From: UBA1737 sp964474685
GTDB lineage: Bacteria > Bacillota_I > Bacilli_A > ML615J-28 > CAG-313
DNA: 21,569 nt
Assembly (NCBI GenBank): GCA_964474685.1
Contig: CAYYTE010000019.1
Location: 1-21,569, forward strand
Direction: 5' to 3'
The notes beneath the pieces are model-generated. The model saw only the letters and a program-made list of their open reading frames with translations, did not search any database and was not told the DNA's origin. A program made the translations under genes and the position numbers. How positions within the stretch are numbered: the first letter of the stretch is position 1; the number at the start of each line of letters is the position of its first letter. Of this stretch, positions 1 through 7,285 are shown in pieces.

Positions 1-1
1 A

Positions 2-76
2 TGGCGCCCTAAGCAGGAATCGAACCCGCAACGCAAGAATCGGAATCTTGTATTTGATCCATTAAACTATTAGGGC
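2..76 (-). tRNA. tRNA-Arg (anticodon CCG)
   Basis: The reverse complement folds into a complete 75-nt cloverleaf. The acceptor stem GCCCTAA pairs with TTAGGGC, followed by discriminator G and an encoded CCA. The D stem is GTTT/AAAT, the anticodon stem CAAGA/TCTTG with loop TTCCGAT, and the T arm GCGGG-TTCGATT-CCTGC. Loop positions 34-36 read CCG, so it decodes the arginine codon CGG. A dedicated CGG tRNA in an AT-rich genome shows that this codon is kept in use. Identity follows from the fold and anticodon; only modification or aminoacylation data would add to it. Confidence 0.95.
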
Positions 77-85
77 TTATGATAT

Positions 86-114
86 AGTATATCAAAATAT
101 GAGTAGAATTTCAA
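86..114 (-). promoter_or_regulatory. promoter of tRNA-Arg
   Basis: On the minus strand a TTGAAA -35 box (109-114) and a TATACT -10 box (86-91) are separated by exactly 17 nt. A TG lies just upstream of the -10 box (extended -10, TTTGATATACT). The -10 box ends 10 nt before the tRNA 5' end, so transcription would start only a few bases upstream of the mature tRNA. Confidence 0.75.
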
Positions 115-198
115 CATTTTTTACTTAATAGGATTCGTTCGATATTTTGCTGTAGTGAATGTTAATCATAATGGTTGAAAAACTTTAATCTTTTTTGA

Positions 199-227
199 TT
201 GAAATTTTAAAGCAATAATGGTATAAT
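199..227 (+). promoter_or_regulatory. promoter of the yggS-sepF-ylmH-ileS-deoC-deoD operon
   Basis: TTGAAA (199-204) and a perfect TATAAT (222-227) are spaced by 17 nt, about 53 nt upstream of the first ATG. No T-box, riboswitch or terminator-like fold is evident in the short leader. All downstream genes to 7067 are tightly spaced, so this may drive the whole block. Confidence 0.75.
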
Positions 228-279
228 AAGATATAATATGTAAGGATTAAATCTATCGGTTAGAAAAGAGGGTGAAACA

Positions 280-939
280 ATGGGAATTCCAACACAAGTG
301 GAGAAGATAAGAGAGAGCTTAAGAGATTATCCAAATGTGCGAGTGATTGCTGCAGTAAAGTGTTTAGACATTATGAAGACAAAGGAAGTTGTGAATGCAG
401 GGATTCGCGATTTAGGAGAGAATAGAAAAGAAGAGTTTATTGCCAAATATGAAGCATTAAAAGGACAAGGAATTACTTGGCACTTTTTTGGGATGTTACA
501 AATTCACCCGAAACTTACAAGTGCATTTGTGGATAGTATTGACTATTTACATTCTTTAACTTCGATTGATTTAGCGAATGCAATCAATAAAGTTCGTAAG
601 AAAAATGATCCTTTAAAATGTTTTGTTCAAGTAAATATTGCACCGAGTTCAAATCGAGCGGGACTGGATGAAAGTAGAGTTGTGAGTTTTATTAAGTCTT
701 TAGCAAAGTATGAAAATATTATGATTGTGGGTCTTATGACTACGGCTGTTTATACATTTGATGAAGAGTTACTTGCAAGTTATTTTGATAGTATGGTGGA
801 GTTACAAAAAGAAGTTCAGGATTTGCATTTACCATATGCCCCTTGTACGGAGCTATCTATGGGTATGACTAATGATTATATGATTGCTGTAAAACATGGT
901 GCTACGATGGTTCGATTGGGAACAATATTAAGTAGATAA
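280..939 (+). CDS. YggS/YlmE-family pyridoxal-phosphate homeostasis protein
   Basis: A 219-residue protein of the PLPBP/YggS family, a single-domain alanine-racemase-like fold. The family binds pyridoxal 5'-phosphate and influences PLP and amino-acid homeostasis without a firmly assigned catalytic activity. The PLP-binding lysine is K27 in AAVK. The family motifs GENR (46-49) and WHFFGMLQ (67-74) are present, as is a C-terminal SMGMTNDY followed by a VRLGT phosphate-binding segment. The start at 280 has a GAGGGTG ribosome site 5 nt upstream. It is the first gene of the operon, 9 nt before sepF, the same order as ylmE-ylmF in Bacillus. Length is near the usual 220-230 residues. Confidence 0.93.
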   Translation: MGIPTQVEKIRESLRDYPNVRVIAAVKCLDIMKTKEVVNAGIRDLGENRKEEFIAKYEALKGQGITWHFFGMLQIHPKLTSAFVDSIDYLHSLTSIDLANAINKVRKKNDPLKCFVQVNIAPSSNRAGLDESRVVSFIKSLAKYENIMIVGLMTTAVYTFDEELLASYFDSMVELQKEVQDLHLPYAPCTELSMGMTNDYMIAVKHGATMVRLGTILSR

Positions 940-948
940 AGGTGATTT

Positions 949-1290
949 ATGTTTAAAAAGAAAAAAGATATAATTAAAAATCAACCGATAGGTTCTGCTT
1001 TTGAAAGAATGAGAACCTATCATTTAATGAAAGAAACGAGTGTTTTTGAACAAGTGATTGAACTTGCAAATGTATTAAATGATAATTATCCTATTCTTTT
1101 GAACACTGAAAATGTTGAGAATTTGGCGGATGTGAATTATGTTATTGCTTTCTTAACAGGGGATACATTTGCTCGTGGTGGTGCTATGCATAAATTAGGA
1201 AAAGAAACATTTTTATTTGGTACGAAAGAATCATTTGAAGATGGTACATTAGATAGTTATGTTAAAGGATTTGGGATTGAAGAATCATGA
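949..1290 (+). CDS. sepF: cell division protein SepF
   Basis: A 113-residue SepF. The family forms rings that bind the FtsZ C-terminus, tether it to the membrane through an N-terminal amphipathic helix, and shape the septum. The DUF552 core is seen at about 30-95, with the signature LTGDTFARGGAMHKLGKETF at 69-88 followed by LFG. The protein is shorter than the roughly 150 residues of Bacillus SepF: the linker between the basic N-terminus (MFKKKKDII) and the core is almost absent. The ribosome site AAAGGTGA overlaps the yggS stop. The TGA stop overlaps the ylmH ATG by 4 nt, so the two are probably translationally coupled. Confidence 0.93.
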   Translation: MFKKKKDIIKNQPIGSAFERMRTYHLMKETSVFEQVIELANVLNDNYPILLNTENVENLADVNYVIAFLTGDTFARGGAMHKLGKETFLFGTKESFEDGTLDSYVKGFGIEES

Positions 1291-2009
1291 TTTTACAAAA
1301 AATCGGTGATTACAGGAAAAAGTTATATAAAGATGGTTATGTATTAACTAAATTTTTAGATTTAGAAGAACAAAAAGAAATATTTACTTTACAAGATTCT
1401 TCGTACTTTGTTCATTTATATGGTGGATATAGTGAAGCGGAAAGAAAAAGAGCGTACATTTCTAGTTGTAGTGATGTAGATTTTTCATGGTTTGAAATTA
1501 ACATTTATGATTGTACTTACCCGGTGGAGTTTGGTGCTTTGAATCACCGTAATATATTAGGTGCTATTATGAGTTTAGGTATTGAAAGAAATACTTTTGG
1601 GGACATTATTGTTCATAATGATCATATTGTTCTTATTTCAAGTCGGGAAATGGGTTCTTTTTTAATGAACAATTTAGTAGAAGTAAATCATAAACCAATG
1701 AATTTTAGTTTGGTTGATTGTGTAGATAGTAGTTTTTATTCACAACCTGTTTTAAAAACAGTGATTGTTCCTAGTTTTAGGTTGGATGTAATTCTAGCAA
1801 AATCTTTAGGGAAAAGTAGAAATGAATGCTGTGATATAATTAATGGTGGTTTTGTAAGTGTTAATTATAAAGATTGTAAAAATATCACCTATATTGTAAA
1901 AGTAGATGATATTTTAAGTATTCGCCATTTTGGTAGAATTACTTATAAGCAAATGTTAAAAAATACAAAAAAAGATAATTATGTAATTGAAATTGAAGTG
2001 CGACATTAA
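1287..2009 (+). CDS. YlmH/RqcP2-like S4-domain RNA-binding protein
   Basis: A 240-residue YlmH-family protein. The central part carries the family segment around LNHRNILGAIMSLGIERNTF (85-104) followed by GDI. The C-terminal S4 RNA-binding domain spans about 162-216, with the FRLDVILAKSLGKSRNE core. In Bacillus, YlmH (RqcP2) has been reported to bind stalled 50S subunits and support RqcH-dependent tailing during ribosome-associated quality control; that role is family knowledge and not visible here. The start overlaps the sepF stop as ATGA. YlmG and DivIVA, which flank ylmH in Bacillus, are absent, and ileS follows directly. Confidence 0.92.
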   Translation: MILQKIGDYRKKLYKDGYVLTKFLDLEEQKEIFTLQDSSYFVHLYGGYSEAERKRAYISSCSDVDFSWFEINIYDCTYPVEFGALNHRNILGAIMSLGIERNTFGDIIVHNDHIVLISSREMGSFLMNNLVEVNHKPMNFSLVDCVDSSFYSQPVLKTVIVPSFRLDVILAKSLGKSRNECCDIINGGFVSVNYKDCKNITYIVKVDDILSIRHFGRITYKQMLKNTKKDNYVIEIEVRH

Positions 2010-2038
2010 GTTGTTGTTGAAAGGAGTCGCAAGTATAT

Positions 2039-4813
2039 ATGGCAGATTATAAAGATACATTATTAATGCCCCAAACAGATTTTCCAATGAGAGGGAATCT
2101 AGGGGTAAATGAAGAAACGATTCAAGCAAAATGGAATAAGATGGATTTGTACCATTTGGTATTAAAGAAGAATCAATTAAATAAACCATTCTTTTTACAT
2201 GATGGTCCTCCTTATGCAAATGGGAATATTCATGCGGGACACGCACTTAATAAAATATTAAAAGATTTTGTTTTGCGTTATAAAAATATGAATGGTTTCT
2301 ATGCTCCTTATCAACCCGGTTGGGATACACATGGACTTCCAATTGAACAAGCACTTTCAAATAATAAAAAAGTAAATAGAAAACTTATGAGTGTTGTTGA
2401 TTTTAGAAATTTGTGTTCAAAATATGCTTTAGAGCAAGTGGATAAACAAAGAGATGGATTTAAACGTTTAGGTGTTTTAGGGGATTGGGATGATCCTTAT
2501 GTAACTTTAAAACCAGAGTTTGAAGCGGAACAAGTTCGTGTATTTGGTAAGATGGTAGAAAAGGGGTTAATCTTTAAAGGGTTAAAACCTGTATATTGGT
2601 CACCATCTTCTGAGACTGCCTTAGCGGAAGCTGAAATTGAATATAAAGATGTAAAAGCAAAAACGATTTATGTTTCATTTCCTGTTGTAGATGGGAAAGG
2701 CGTTTTATCGAATAATTGTGAATTAGTTATTTGGACTACGACTCCTTGGACTATTCCCGCAAACCTTGCGATTTGTTGTCACCCGGATTTTACTTATGCG
2801 GTTGTAGAAGTGAATGGACATTATTATGTAATTGCGAAAGAATTAGTAGATGCAACTATGAAACTCTTTGGTATGGATAAATACCGAGTAATTAAAGAGA
2901 TGTCAGGTAGAGATTTAGAAGGTGTTGAATATCGCAATGAGTTATTCAAACGTACTAGTTCGGTTATTTTAGGAAATTATGTTACACTTGATAGTGGTAC
3001 TGGTTTGGTTCATATTGCTCCAGGTCATGGTGAAGATGACTTTAATGTTTCGAAACCCTATCATTTGCCTATTCTTTGTCCAGTAGATGAACGTGGATAT
3101 ATGACAAGTGATGCTGGAGAATTTCAAGGGATGTTCTATGAAGAGGCAAATGATGAGGTAATCAAAAGACTTGGAGAATTACATCAAATATTATATCAAC
3201 AAGAGATTGTTCATAGTTACCCTCATGATTGGCGTACTCATAAACCAATTATCTTCCGTGCGACTCCTCAATGGTTTGCATCTTTAGATAAAATTAAATC
3301 AAGTATGTTAGATGCGATTAAAACAGTGAAATGGGTTCCGGAATGGGGCGAATTAAGATTAACGAATATGATTAAAGATCGTGGTGATTGGTGTATTTCG
3401 AGACAAAGAGTATGGGGAGTTCCTATTCCTATTTTCTATGGGGAAGATAATGAACCAATTCTTGATTTTGTTTTGATTAATCACGTTGCGGATTTATTTG
3501 AAAAGTATGGGTCGAATATTTGGTTTGAAAAAGAAGCAAAAGACTTATTACCAAAAGGTTATTCGAATATTCATTCACCACATGGTGAGTTTACGAAAGA
3601 AAAGGATATTATGGATGTTTGGTTTGATTCGGGTTCCTCGCATCATGCAGCATTACTTAAGAAATATAATACTAGTTATGCGGATTTATATTTAGAAGGA
3701 TCGGATCAATATCGTGGCTGGTTTAATTCAAGTTTATCCACTTCCATTGCAACAGAGGGACGTGCTCCTTATAAAACTGTTGTATCTCATGGATTCGTAT
3801 TAGATGGTGAAGGCCGAAAGATGAGTAAGTCTTTAGGTAATACTGTTGATCCATTGTCTATCTGTCATGAGTTTGGTGCAGATATTTATAGATTATGGGT
3901 GGCTGGTGTTGAATATCAAGCAGATGTTAGGTTATCAAAAGAGTTACTTCGTCAAACGAGTGAGGTATATCGTAAGATTCGTAATACATTTAGGTTCTTA
4001 CTAGGGAATTTAAAGGATTTTAATCCAGAGAAGGACTTAGTAGATTATAAGCAAATGAGTGAAGTAGATCAATATATGCTTTGTTTATTAAATAAAGTTA
4101 TTCATACTTGTCATAGCGCTTATAATGAATATGATTTTGCGGATGTGTATCGTAGTATCTTTAATTATATGACAAATGAACTTTCTAGTTTCTATTTAGA
4201 TTTTACAAAAGATGTATTATATATTGATGAAGAGTCTTCTCTTCCTCGTAGAAGTATTCAAACTGTTTATTATACCGTGTTAATGGGTTTACTTCGTTTA
4301 CTAACACCGATTATTCCTCATACAGCAGAAGAGATTTATTCACATGTTCCGGGGAAGAAAGTAGAGAGTGTTTATTTATTAAATATGCCACAAGCAATTT
4401 CTTATGATAATGAAGAAGAAGTTTGTTCGAAATTTGATAAATTCCTCTTATTTAGAGATGATGTTTTAAAAGCATTAGAAGATGCTCGGAATGAAAAAAT
4501 CATTGGTAAGAGTTTAAATGCTCACATTTCATTCTTACCAAGTGAGGCAACGAAGAACTTACTATCTAGCTTGACAATTAATCTTGCTCAAGTATTTATT
4601 GTTGCTCATTTCGATATTGTTACAAAGTTAGGTGATGGTATAGAGTATCCAAGTGGAGTGATTAAAGTTGTTGCGGCTACAGGGGTTACTTGTGATCGTT
4701 GCTGGCAAATTGTAGATCATGTTGATGAGAATGGATTATGTGATCGTTGTAAGAAAATTGTACATCATATTCGTTTAACAAATAAAACTAGTGAAACTAA
4801 AAAAGAGGTGTAA
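2039..4813 (+). CDS. ileS: isoleucyl-tRNA synthetase
   Basis: A 924-residue class Ia synthetase that charges tRNA-Ile in the cytoplasm. The HIGH-type motif is HAGH (65-68) in GPPYANGNIHAGHALN. The KMSKS loop is at 594-598, and WTTTPWTIPAN marks the CP1 editing domain. DVWFDSGSS and QYRGWFNSS are typical IleRS catalytic segments. The C-terminal zinc finger has two CxxC pairs (C885/C888 and C901/C904), as in bacterial-type enzymes. The N-terminus (DYKDTLLMPQTDFPMRGNL) matches the family and fixes the start at 2039, although the AAGGAG site is 12 nt upstream. No T-box precedes it; the gene lies inside the operon, where many Firmicutes ileS genes have their own leader. Confidence 0.98.
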   Translation: MADYKDTLLMPQTDFPMRGNLGVNEETIQAKWNKMDLYHLVLKKNQLNKPFFLHDGPPYANGNIHAGHALNKILKDFVLRYKNMNGFYAPYQPGWDTHGLPIEQALSNNKKVNRKLMSVVDFRNLCSKYALEQVDKQRDGFKRLGVLGDWDDPYVTLKPEFEAEQVRVFGKMVEKGLIFKGLKPVYWSPSSETALAEAEIEYKDVKAKTIYVSFPVVDGKGVLSNNCELVIWTTTPWTIPANLAICCHPDFTYAVVEVNGHYYVIAKELVDATMKLFGMDKYRVIKEMSGRDLEGVEYRNELFKRTSSVILGNYVTLDSGTGLVHIAPGHGEDDFNVSKPYHLPILCPVDERGYMTSDAGEFQGMFYEEANDEVIKRLGELHQILYQQEIVHSYPHDWRTHKPIIFRATPQWFASLDKIKSSMLDAIKTVKWVPEWGELRLTNMIKDRGDWCISRQRVWGVPIPIFYGEDNEPILDFVLINHVADLFEKYGSNIWFEKEAKDLLPKGYSNIHSPHGEFTKEKDIMDVWFDSGSSHHAALLKKYNTSYADLYLEGSDQYRGWFNSSLSTSIATEGRAPYKTVVSHGFVLDGEGRKMSKSLGNTVDPLSICHEFGADIYRLWVAGVEYQADVRLSKELLRQTSEVYRKIRNTFRFLLGNLKDFNPEKDLVDYKQMSEVDQYMLCLLNKVIHTCHSAYNEYDFADVYRSIFNYMTNELSSFYLDFTKDVLYIDEESSLPRRSIQTVYYTVLMGLLRLLTPIIPHTAEEIYSHVPGKKVESVYLLNMPQAISYDNEEEVCSKFDKFLLFRDDVLKALEDARNEKIIGKSLNAHISFLPSEATKNLLSSLTINLAQVFIVAHFDIVTKLGDGIEYPSGVIKVVAATGVTCDRCWQIVDHVDENGLCDRCKKIVHHIRLTNKTSETKKEV

Positions 4814-4815
4814 TT

Positions 4816-5676
4816 ATGATTATTCATTTCTTTCGGAATCGTAAAATTGAACGGCTTGATTATGCTGTTTTGATTGATGAGTATTTTGATAAAATCGAAA
4901 ACTCTAAAATCTCATCAAATGATGATGAAGTAGAGGTGTTAATTCCTTTTCTTCATTTTGATACAAGTTACAAGTTTCTTATTACGAAACGTTCTAGAGT
5001 AACGAGTATTTATCGTTTGAATCCTGATTTTGTTAGTTTGTATCTTTTATGTGAGGTATCGGATACTTTACCTGATTTCTTATATAAACAAGTATTAAAA
5101 CAAATCGCGGATTTATGTGAAAAGTTCCAATTTGAGATTTATCATGATGGTTTGGATAATATTGTTCCATTTAACATGTTTAATGAGTTAAAATATATGA
5201 ATAATGTAAAAGAACATTATTATGATACTCATACGGATATTGTGAAACATACTCTTCCACAAAGCGAATTAAATGATATTTGTACTTATCAATATTTTAT
5301 AGATAAAATTCCTGAATTGGTACAATCAAGTGTTATATGTAATCCTTACATTGTACTTAGAAATGTATTAACTTCAAAAATTGAACTTGCAATGAAATGG
5401 GTTGTAGGAACACCTATGATATTTCCGGAATATTTAGATTACATTTGTATGGAAGAAGATGGTAGTTTATTAACATTGGTATCGAAAATGGATTTCTTTA
5501 AACATACAGGAAAACTATTATATGATGTGAAGAATGATTCTTTAGCAATTTCTTTTTCTTATATGAATGAAAAGATGGCTTCGAAACAAAAGAAGTTAGT
5601 AAAGAAATTAAGAAAGAACTCAATACCACTGAATAATTTTGAAACATTATCAATCGTATCATTAACGGAGGAATAG
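4816..5676 (+). CDS. unrecognised conserved-context protein between ileS and deoC
   Basis: A 286-residue protein that I cannot assign to a family. It starts 2 nt after the ileS stop with an AGAGGTG ribosome site inside the ileS end, and ends 4 nt before deoC, so it is clearly part of the operon. It has no signal peptide, no convincing transmembrane segment, no Cys/His metal cluster and no nucleotide-binding loop. The composition is that of a soluble cytosolic protein, acidic/aromatic in the first half and ending in a lysine-rich helix (MASKQKKLVKKLRKN, about 255-269). Codon use looks like its neighbours, so recent transfer is not suggested. The gene is certainly real by context; its function is unknown. 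Confidence 0.85.
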   Translation: MIIHFFRNRKIERLDYAVLIDEYFDKIENSKISSNDDEVEVLIPFLHFDTSYKFLITKRSRVTSIYRLNPDFVSLYLLCEVSDTLPDFLYKQVLKQIADLCEKFQFEIYHDGLDNIVPFNMFNELKYMNNVKEHYYDTHTDIVKHTLPQSELNDICTYQYFIDKIPELVQSSVICNPYIVLRNVLTSKIELAMKWVVGTPMIFPEYLDYICMEEDGSLLTLVSKMDFFKHTGKLLYDVKNDSLAISFSYMNEKMASKQKKLVKKLRKNSIPLNNFETLSIVSLTEE

Positions 5677-5680
5677 AATT

Positions 5681-6349
5681 ATGGAAATGAATCAACTAAT
5701 TGATCATACTTTATTAAAAGCTTTTGCGACAAAGGAAGACATTAAAAAACTTTGTGAAGAAGCAAAAACTTATCATTTTAAAAGTGTTTGTATTAATCCT
5801 TGTCATATTGCTTATGCAAAAGAGTTATTAAAAGACTCAGGAGTACTTGTTTGTACGGTTATAGGGTTTCCATTAGGAGCTAATACTACAACAGTGAAAG
5901 TTGTAGAAGCGATGGATGCAATAAGACTAGGTGCGGATGAACTTGATATAGTTATTAATATTGGCTATGCGAAAGAGCATGAATGGGAGAAACTCGAAAA
6001 AGAGATTCATGACTTTGTTGTATGTTGCCATGGATTAACTAGTAAAGTTATTATTGAAACTTGCTATTTAACGGAAGAAGAAAAAGTAGAAGCAATTAAA
6101 TGTGTAAAACGTGCGGGTGCTACTTTTGTTAAAACCTCTACGGGTTTTGGCACTAAGGGCGCTACAATCGAAGATGTGAAATTAATGAGATCTATTGTAG
6201 GACCCGAAATGGGTGTAAAAGCAGCGGGTGGAATTCATTCGCTCCAAGAAGCTGAGGCTATGGTTGCTGCGGGGGCTACAAGAATTGGAGCATCCAGTGG
6301 TGTTGTGATTATGCAAGAACTTGCAAAAGCACAAAGAAATGAGGCTTAG
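5681..6349 (+). CDS. deoC: deoxyribose-phosphate aldolase
   Basis: A 222-residue class I aldolase that cleaves 2-deoxy-D-ribose 5-phosphate to glyceraldehyde 3-phosphate and acetaldehyde, the last step of deoxynucleoside breakdown. The Schiff-base lysine is K151 in FVKTSTGFG. The proton-relay lysine is K180 in GVKAAGG, and D89 lies in ELDIVINIG. The N-terminal IDHTLLK is the family start. Length is typical (about 220). The ribosome site GGAGG lies 9 nt upstream, within the end of the preceding gene. It is followed 1 nt later by deoD, which supplies the upstream reaction for purine deoxynucleosides. No phosphopentomutase (deoB) lies in the window. Confidence 0.97.
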   Translation: MEMNQLIDHTLLKAFATKEDIKKLCEEAKTYHFKSVCINPCHIAYAKELLKDSGVLVCTVIGFPLGANTTTVKVVEAMDAIRLGADELDIVINIGYAKEHEWEKLEKEIHDFVVCCHGLTSKVIIETCYLTEEEKVEAIKCVKRAGATFVKTSTGFGTKGATIEDVKLMRSIVGPEMGVKAAGGIHSLQEAEAMVAAGATRIGASSGVVIMQELAKAQRNEA

Positions 6350-6350
6350 G

Positions 6351-7067
6351 ATGGTAAATAAAACTCCTCATATTGAAGTAATTGATGAATCATTGATTGC
6401 TAAAACAGTATTGATGCCGGGAGATCCTTTAAGAGCGGAATTTATTGCGAAGAACTTTTTAGAAGATGTTATTTGTTTTAATCATGTTCGTGGTATGCTT
6501 GGTTTTACAGGCTATTATAAAGGTAAAAAAATATCCGTAATGGGAAGTGGAATGGGAATGCCTTCGATTGGTATTTATTCTTATGAACTATTTAGCCATT
6601 ATGGGGTAGATAGAATCATTAGAATTGGTTCTGCAGGGGCATATGATCCAAACCTTAAGTTATTTGATGTAGTAGTTGCAAATGAGGCTTATAGTGAATC
6701 AAGTTTTGCTCGTACTCAATCAAATGATGAGCGTGATATTATTCCCGCATCCCTAAATCTAACAAATGATATTGTAAAACGTGCAAAAGAACAAAACATT
6801 CCTGTGCATGTTTCAAGAATTCATTCATCCGATGTATTCTATCGTGAGGGTGATTCAATTGTTAAAAAAATGTATGAAGAATTAGGTTGTTGTTGTGTAG
6901 AAATGGAGTCATTTGCTTTATTTCATAATGCGGCTGTATTGGGAAAAGAAGCAGCTTGTATATTAACAATTTCAGATTCTTTAGTTCATCATTCGGAAAC
7001 TACATCGGAAGAAAGAGAAAAATCATTTACACAGATGATGCAGCTGGCTTTGTCTATTGTTGAGTAA
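6351..7067 (+). CDS. deoD: purine-nucleoside phosphorylase, DeoD type
   Basis: A 238-residue hexameric-type PNP that phosphorolyses purine (deoxy)ribonucleosides to base plus (deoxy)ribose-1-phosphate. The motifs are MPGDPLR (22-28, phosphate site), RIGSAGA (91-97), VEMESFALF (183-191, sugar binding) and ISDS (207-210) with the catalytic Asp209. The ATG at 6351 is chosen over an upstream in-frame TTG at 6321: it gives the family N-terminus (TPHIE) and a GAGG site 6 nt away, 1 nt after the deoC stop. The last codons and the stop lie inside a 30-bp tandem repeat that continues into the assembly gap. Confidence 0.96.
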   Translation: MVNKTPHIEVIDESLIAKTVLMPGDPLRAEFIAKNFLEDVICFNHVRGMLGFTGYYKGKKISVMGSGMGMPSIGIYSYELFSHYGVDRIIRIGSAGAYDPNLKLFDVVVANEAYSESSFARTQSNDERDIIPASLNLTNDIVKRAKEQNIPVHVSRIHSSDVFYREGDSIVKKMYEELGCCCVEMESFALFHNAAVLGKEAACILTISDSLVHHSETTSEEREKSFTQMMQLALSIVE

Positions 7068-7213
7068 TAAGCCTTGGCTTTATCNNNNNNNNNNNNNNNN
7101 NNNNNNNNNNNNNNNNNNNNNNNNNNNNNNNNNNNNNNNNNNNNNNNNNNNNNNNNNNNNNNNNNNNNNNNNNNNNNNNNNNNNATTGTTGAGTAAATTA
7201 CCTTGGTTTTGTC
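7044..7213. repeat. ~30-bp imperfect tandem repeat spanning the assembly gap
   Basis: Unit 1 (7044-7073) covers the last codons and stop of deoD. Unit 2 begins at 7074 (TTGGCTTTATC) and enters the gap. After the gap, 7185-7202 (ATTGTTGAGTAAATTACC) matches the second half of the unit, and 7203-7213 (TTGGTTTTGTC) starts another. The 29 bases before the gap (7056-7084) and after it (7185-7213) match at 23 positions. Copy number inside the gap is unknown. Confidence 0.75.
7085..7184. other. assembly gap (100 N)
   Basis: Exactly 100 undetermined bases, the conventional placeholder for a gap of unknown size. Both flanks carry the same repeat, which is the likely cause of the break. True content and length cannot be read here. 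Confidence 0.97.
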
Positions 7214-7230
7214 AATTTGTGTTTTTAAAT

Positions 7231-7257
7231 AATACTGGAAGATATTCTTCCAGTATT
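7231..7257 (+). terminator. hairpin between deoD and the M16 gene pair
   Basis: A perfect 12-bp stem AATACTGGAAGA/TCTTCCAGTATT with a 3-nt loop, followed by TTATAATT. It is probably the terminator of the deoD operon. It ends only 28 nt before the next ATG and overlaps a possible promoter (-10 TATAAT at 7259-7264), so an operator or attenuator role is also possible. Confidence 0.6.
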
Positions 7258-7285
7258 TTATAATTACGTTCGTTTTGGAGGTATT

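Noticed and set aside
2..76. Possible start of a coding region at base 1 (ATGGCG)
   Set aside because: The stretch is a complete tRNA on the other strand; the plus-strand frame is closed by TAA at 10-12.
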